Source of the DNA: Botryococcus braunii
Taxonomy: Eukaryota; Chlorophyta; Trebouxiophyceae
Length of the DNA stretch: 12,500 nucleotides
Assembly: GCA_002005505.1 (NCBI GenBank)
Contig: KV908439.1
Span: 366,592-379,091 of the forward strand
Reading direction: 5' to 3'
Of the stretch, positions 12,071 through 12,500 are shown piece by piece. Both the position numbers and the translations under genes were made by a program. How positions within the stretch are numbered: the stretch's first letter is position 1; each line of letters starts with the position of its first letter. The notes under the pieces were generated by a model that saw only the letters and a program-made list of their open reading frames with translations, did no database searches and had not been told where the DNA came from.

Positions 12071-12160
12071 TCTAGGCACTTGGCCTAAAAGGTAGGATTC
12101 CTCCTAGGGACCTCGCAGTCCCAGGTACGAGTCCCAGTCGTTACAGCAAAACCCCTCAGC
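12071..12160 (+). repeat. tRNA-like (SINE-like) segment
   Basis: CTTGGCCTAAAAGG (about 12078-12091) resembles a leucine- or serine-type tRNA A-box region, and GGTACGAGTCCCA (12124-12136) is close to the pol III B-box GGTTCGANTCC. Spacing of about 35 bp is right for an internal pol III promoter. The cloverleaf does not close, so this is more likely a tRNA-derived SINE remnant than a tRNA gene. It is not obviously the same family as the pair at 5711-6026. Confidence 0.35.
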
Positions 12161-12500
12161 CAAGCAACCCCACCCCTCCCCCTCTTTCAAATTTCATCGA
12201 AAAGCATCAAATAGCACCAGCAGCAGATCTCTGGCTCTGTTTACCTCTCACAGCAAACACCACAGACAGGCCAACATACACTCTCAAAAGCCATTCCCCT
12301 ATACATCAAGTACATGTATACAGTAGATGGTCTTACTTCAAGCTGGCGCATTATTAGAAGGCAGGAAACCTTTTTGCAGGAACTGTTCGAAATGACGCAG
12401 GAACTCTGTGAAAAGATGATCTATGAAGTAAATGCTAGCGGTAGGCTCCAGCGTTAGGTCACAACGGCACGTGATCACAGTCATATTTATTACCATCCTC
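12161..12500. other. Window end, nothing assigned
   Basis: This stretch is C- and A-rich with no coding or repeat signal I can support beyond a small palindrome TACATGTA near 12310. Confidence 0.4.

Overview
The window reads as nuclear DNA of a eukaryote in the green-plant lineage. The evidence is spliced genes with GT-AG introns, a plastid-type GNAT acetyltransferase split into at least four exons, decayed non-LTR retrotransposons and very dense microsatellites. A seed-free plant (fern, lycophyte) or streptophyte alga is my best guess, but the species cannot be fixed from sequence reading alone. There are no prokaryotic operons, rRNA genes, CRISPR arrays or viral genes.

Layout, left to right. 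1-1020 is non-coding repeat DNA: an inverted repeat, a three-copy tandem repeat of about 100 bp, and a 31-bp minisatellite of about ten units. 1020-1780 is unassigned, with one weak tRNA-like segment. 1793-4670 (minus) is the best gene: a GNAT-family N-acetyltransferase whose exons join in phase. Its introns hold (GT)n and a block of roughly 600 bp of mixed dinucleotide repeats. 4671-5700 is its upstream flank, with a long (CT)n/(GA)n tract and an almost perfect 23-bp-arm hairpin. 5711-6026 holds two diverged copies of a tRNA-like (SINE-like) element. 6030-7200 is AT-rich and then unassigned, with a short tandem duplication. 7212-8360 (minus) holds two phase-compatible exons of an unrecognised acidic, serine-rich protein. 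8380-9028 is unassigned apart from a weak exon candidate. A (GT)n tract follows at 9029-9140.

9263-11439 is mobile-element debris. A decayed minus-strand C-terminal domain, resembling the nuclease-like tail of some retroelement proteins, abuts a 5'-truncated plus-strand LINE. The LINE keeps QGSPISPTLF, YADD, a CX2CX9HX4C zinc knuckle and its stop codon, but has three frameshifts. Its 3' UTR runs directly into a (TTC)n tract that may be its tail. 11440-12500 holds a stem-loop, a TATA-like motif and one more tRNA-like element, with no convincing gene.

The genes do not form a pathway. The one clearly functional unit is the acetyltransferase; the rest is repeats, dead mobile elements and one tentative gene. 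I found no convincing undescribed system. The items most worth checking are the microsatellite-filled introns and possible GC-AG intron of the GNAT gene, the hairpin at 5344-5399, the tRNA-like element pair, the LINE with its TTC tail, and the opposed nuclease-like remnant.
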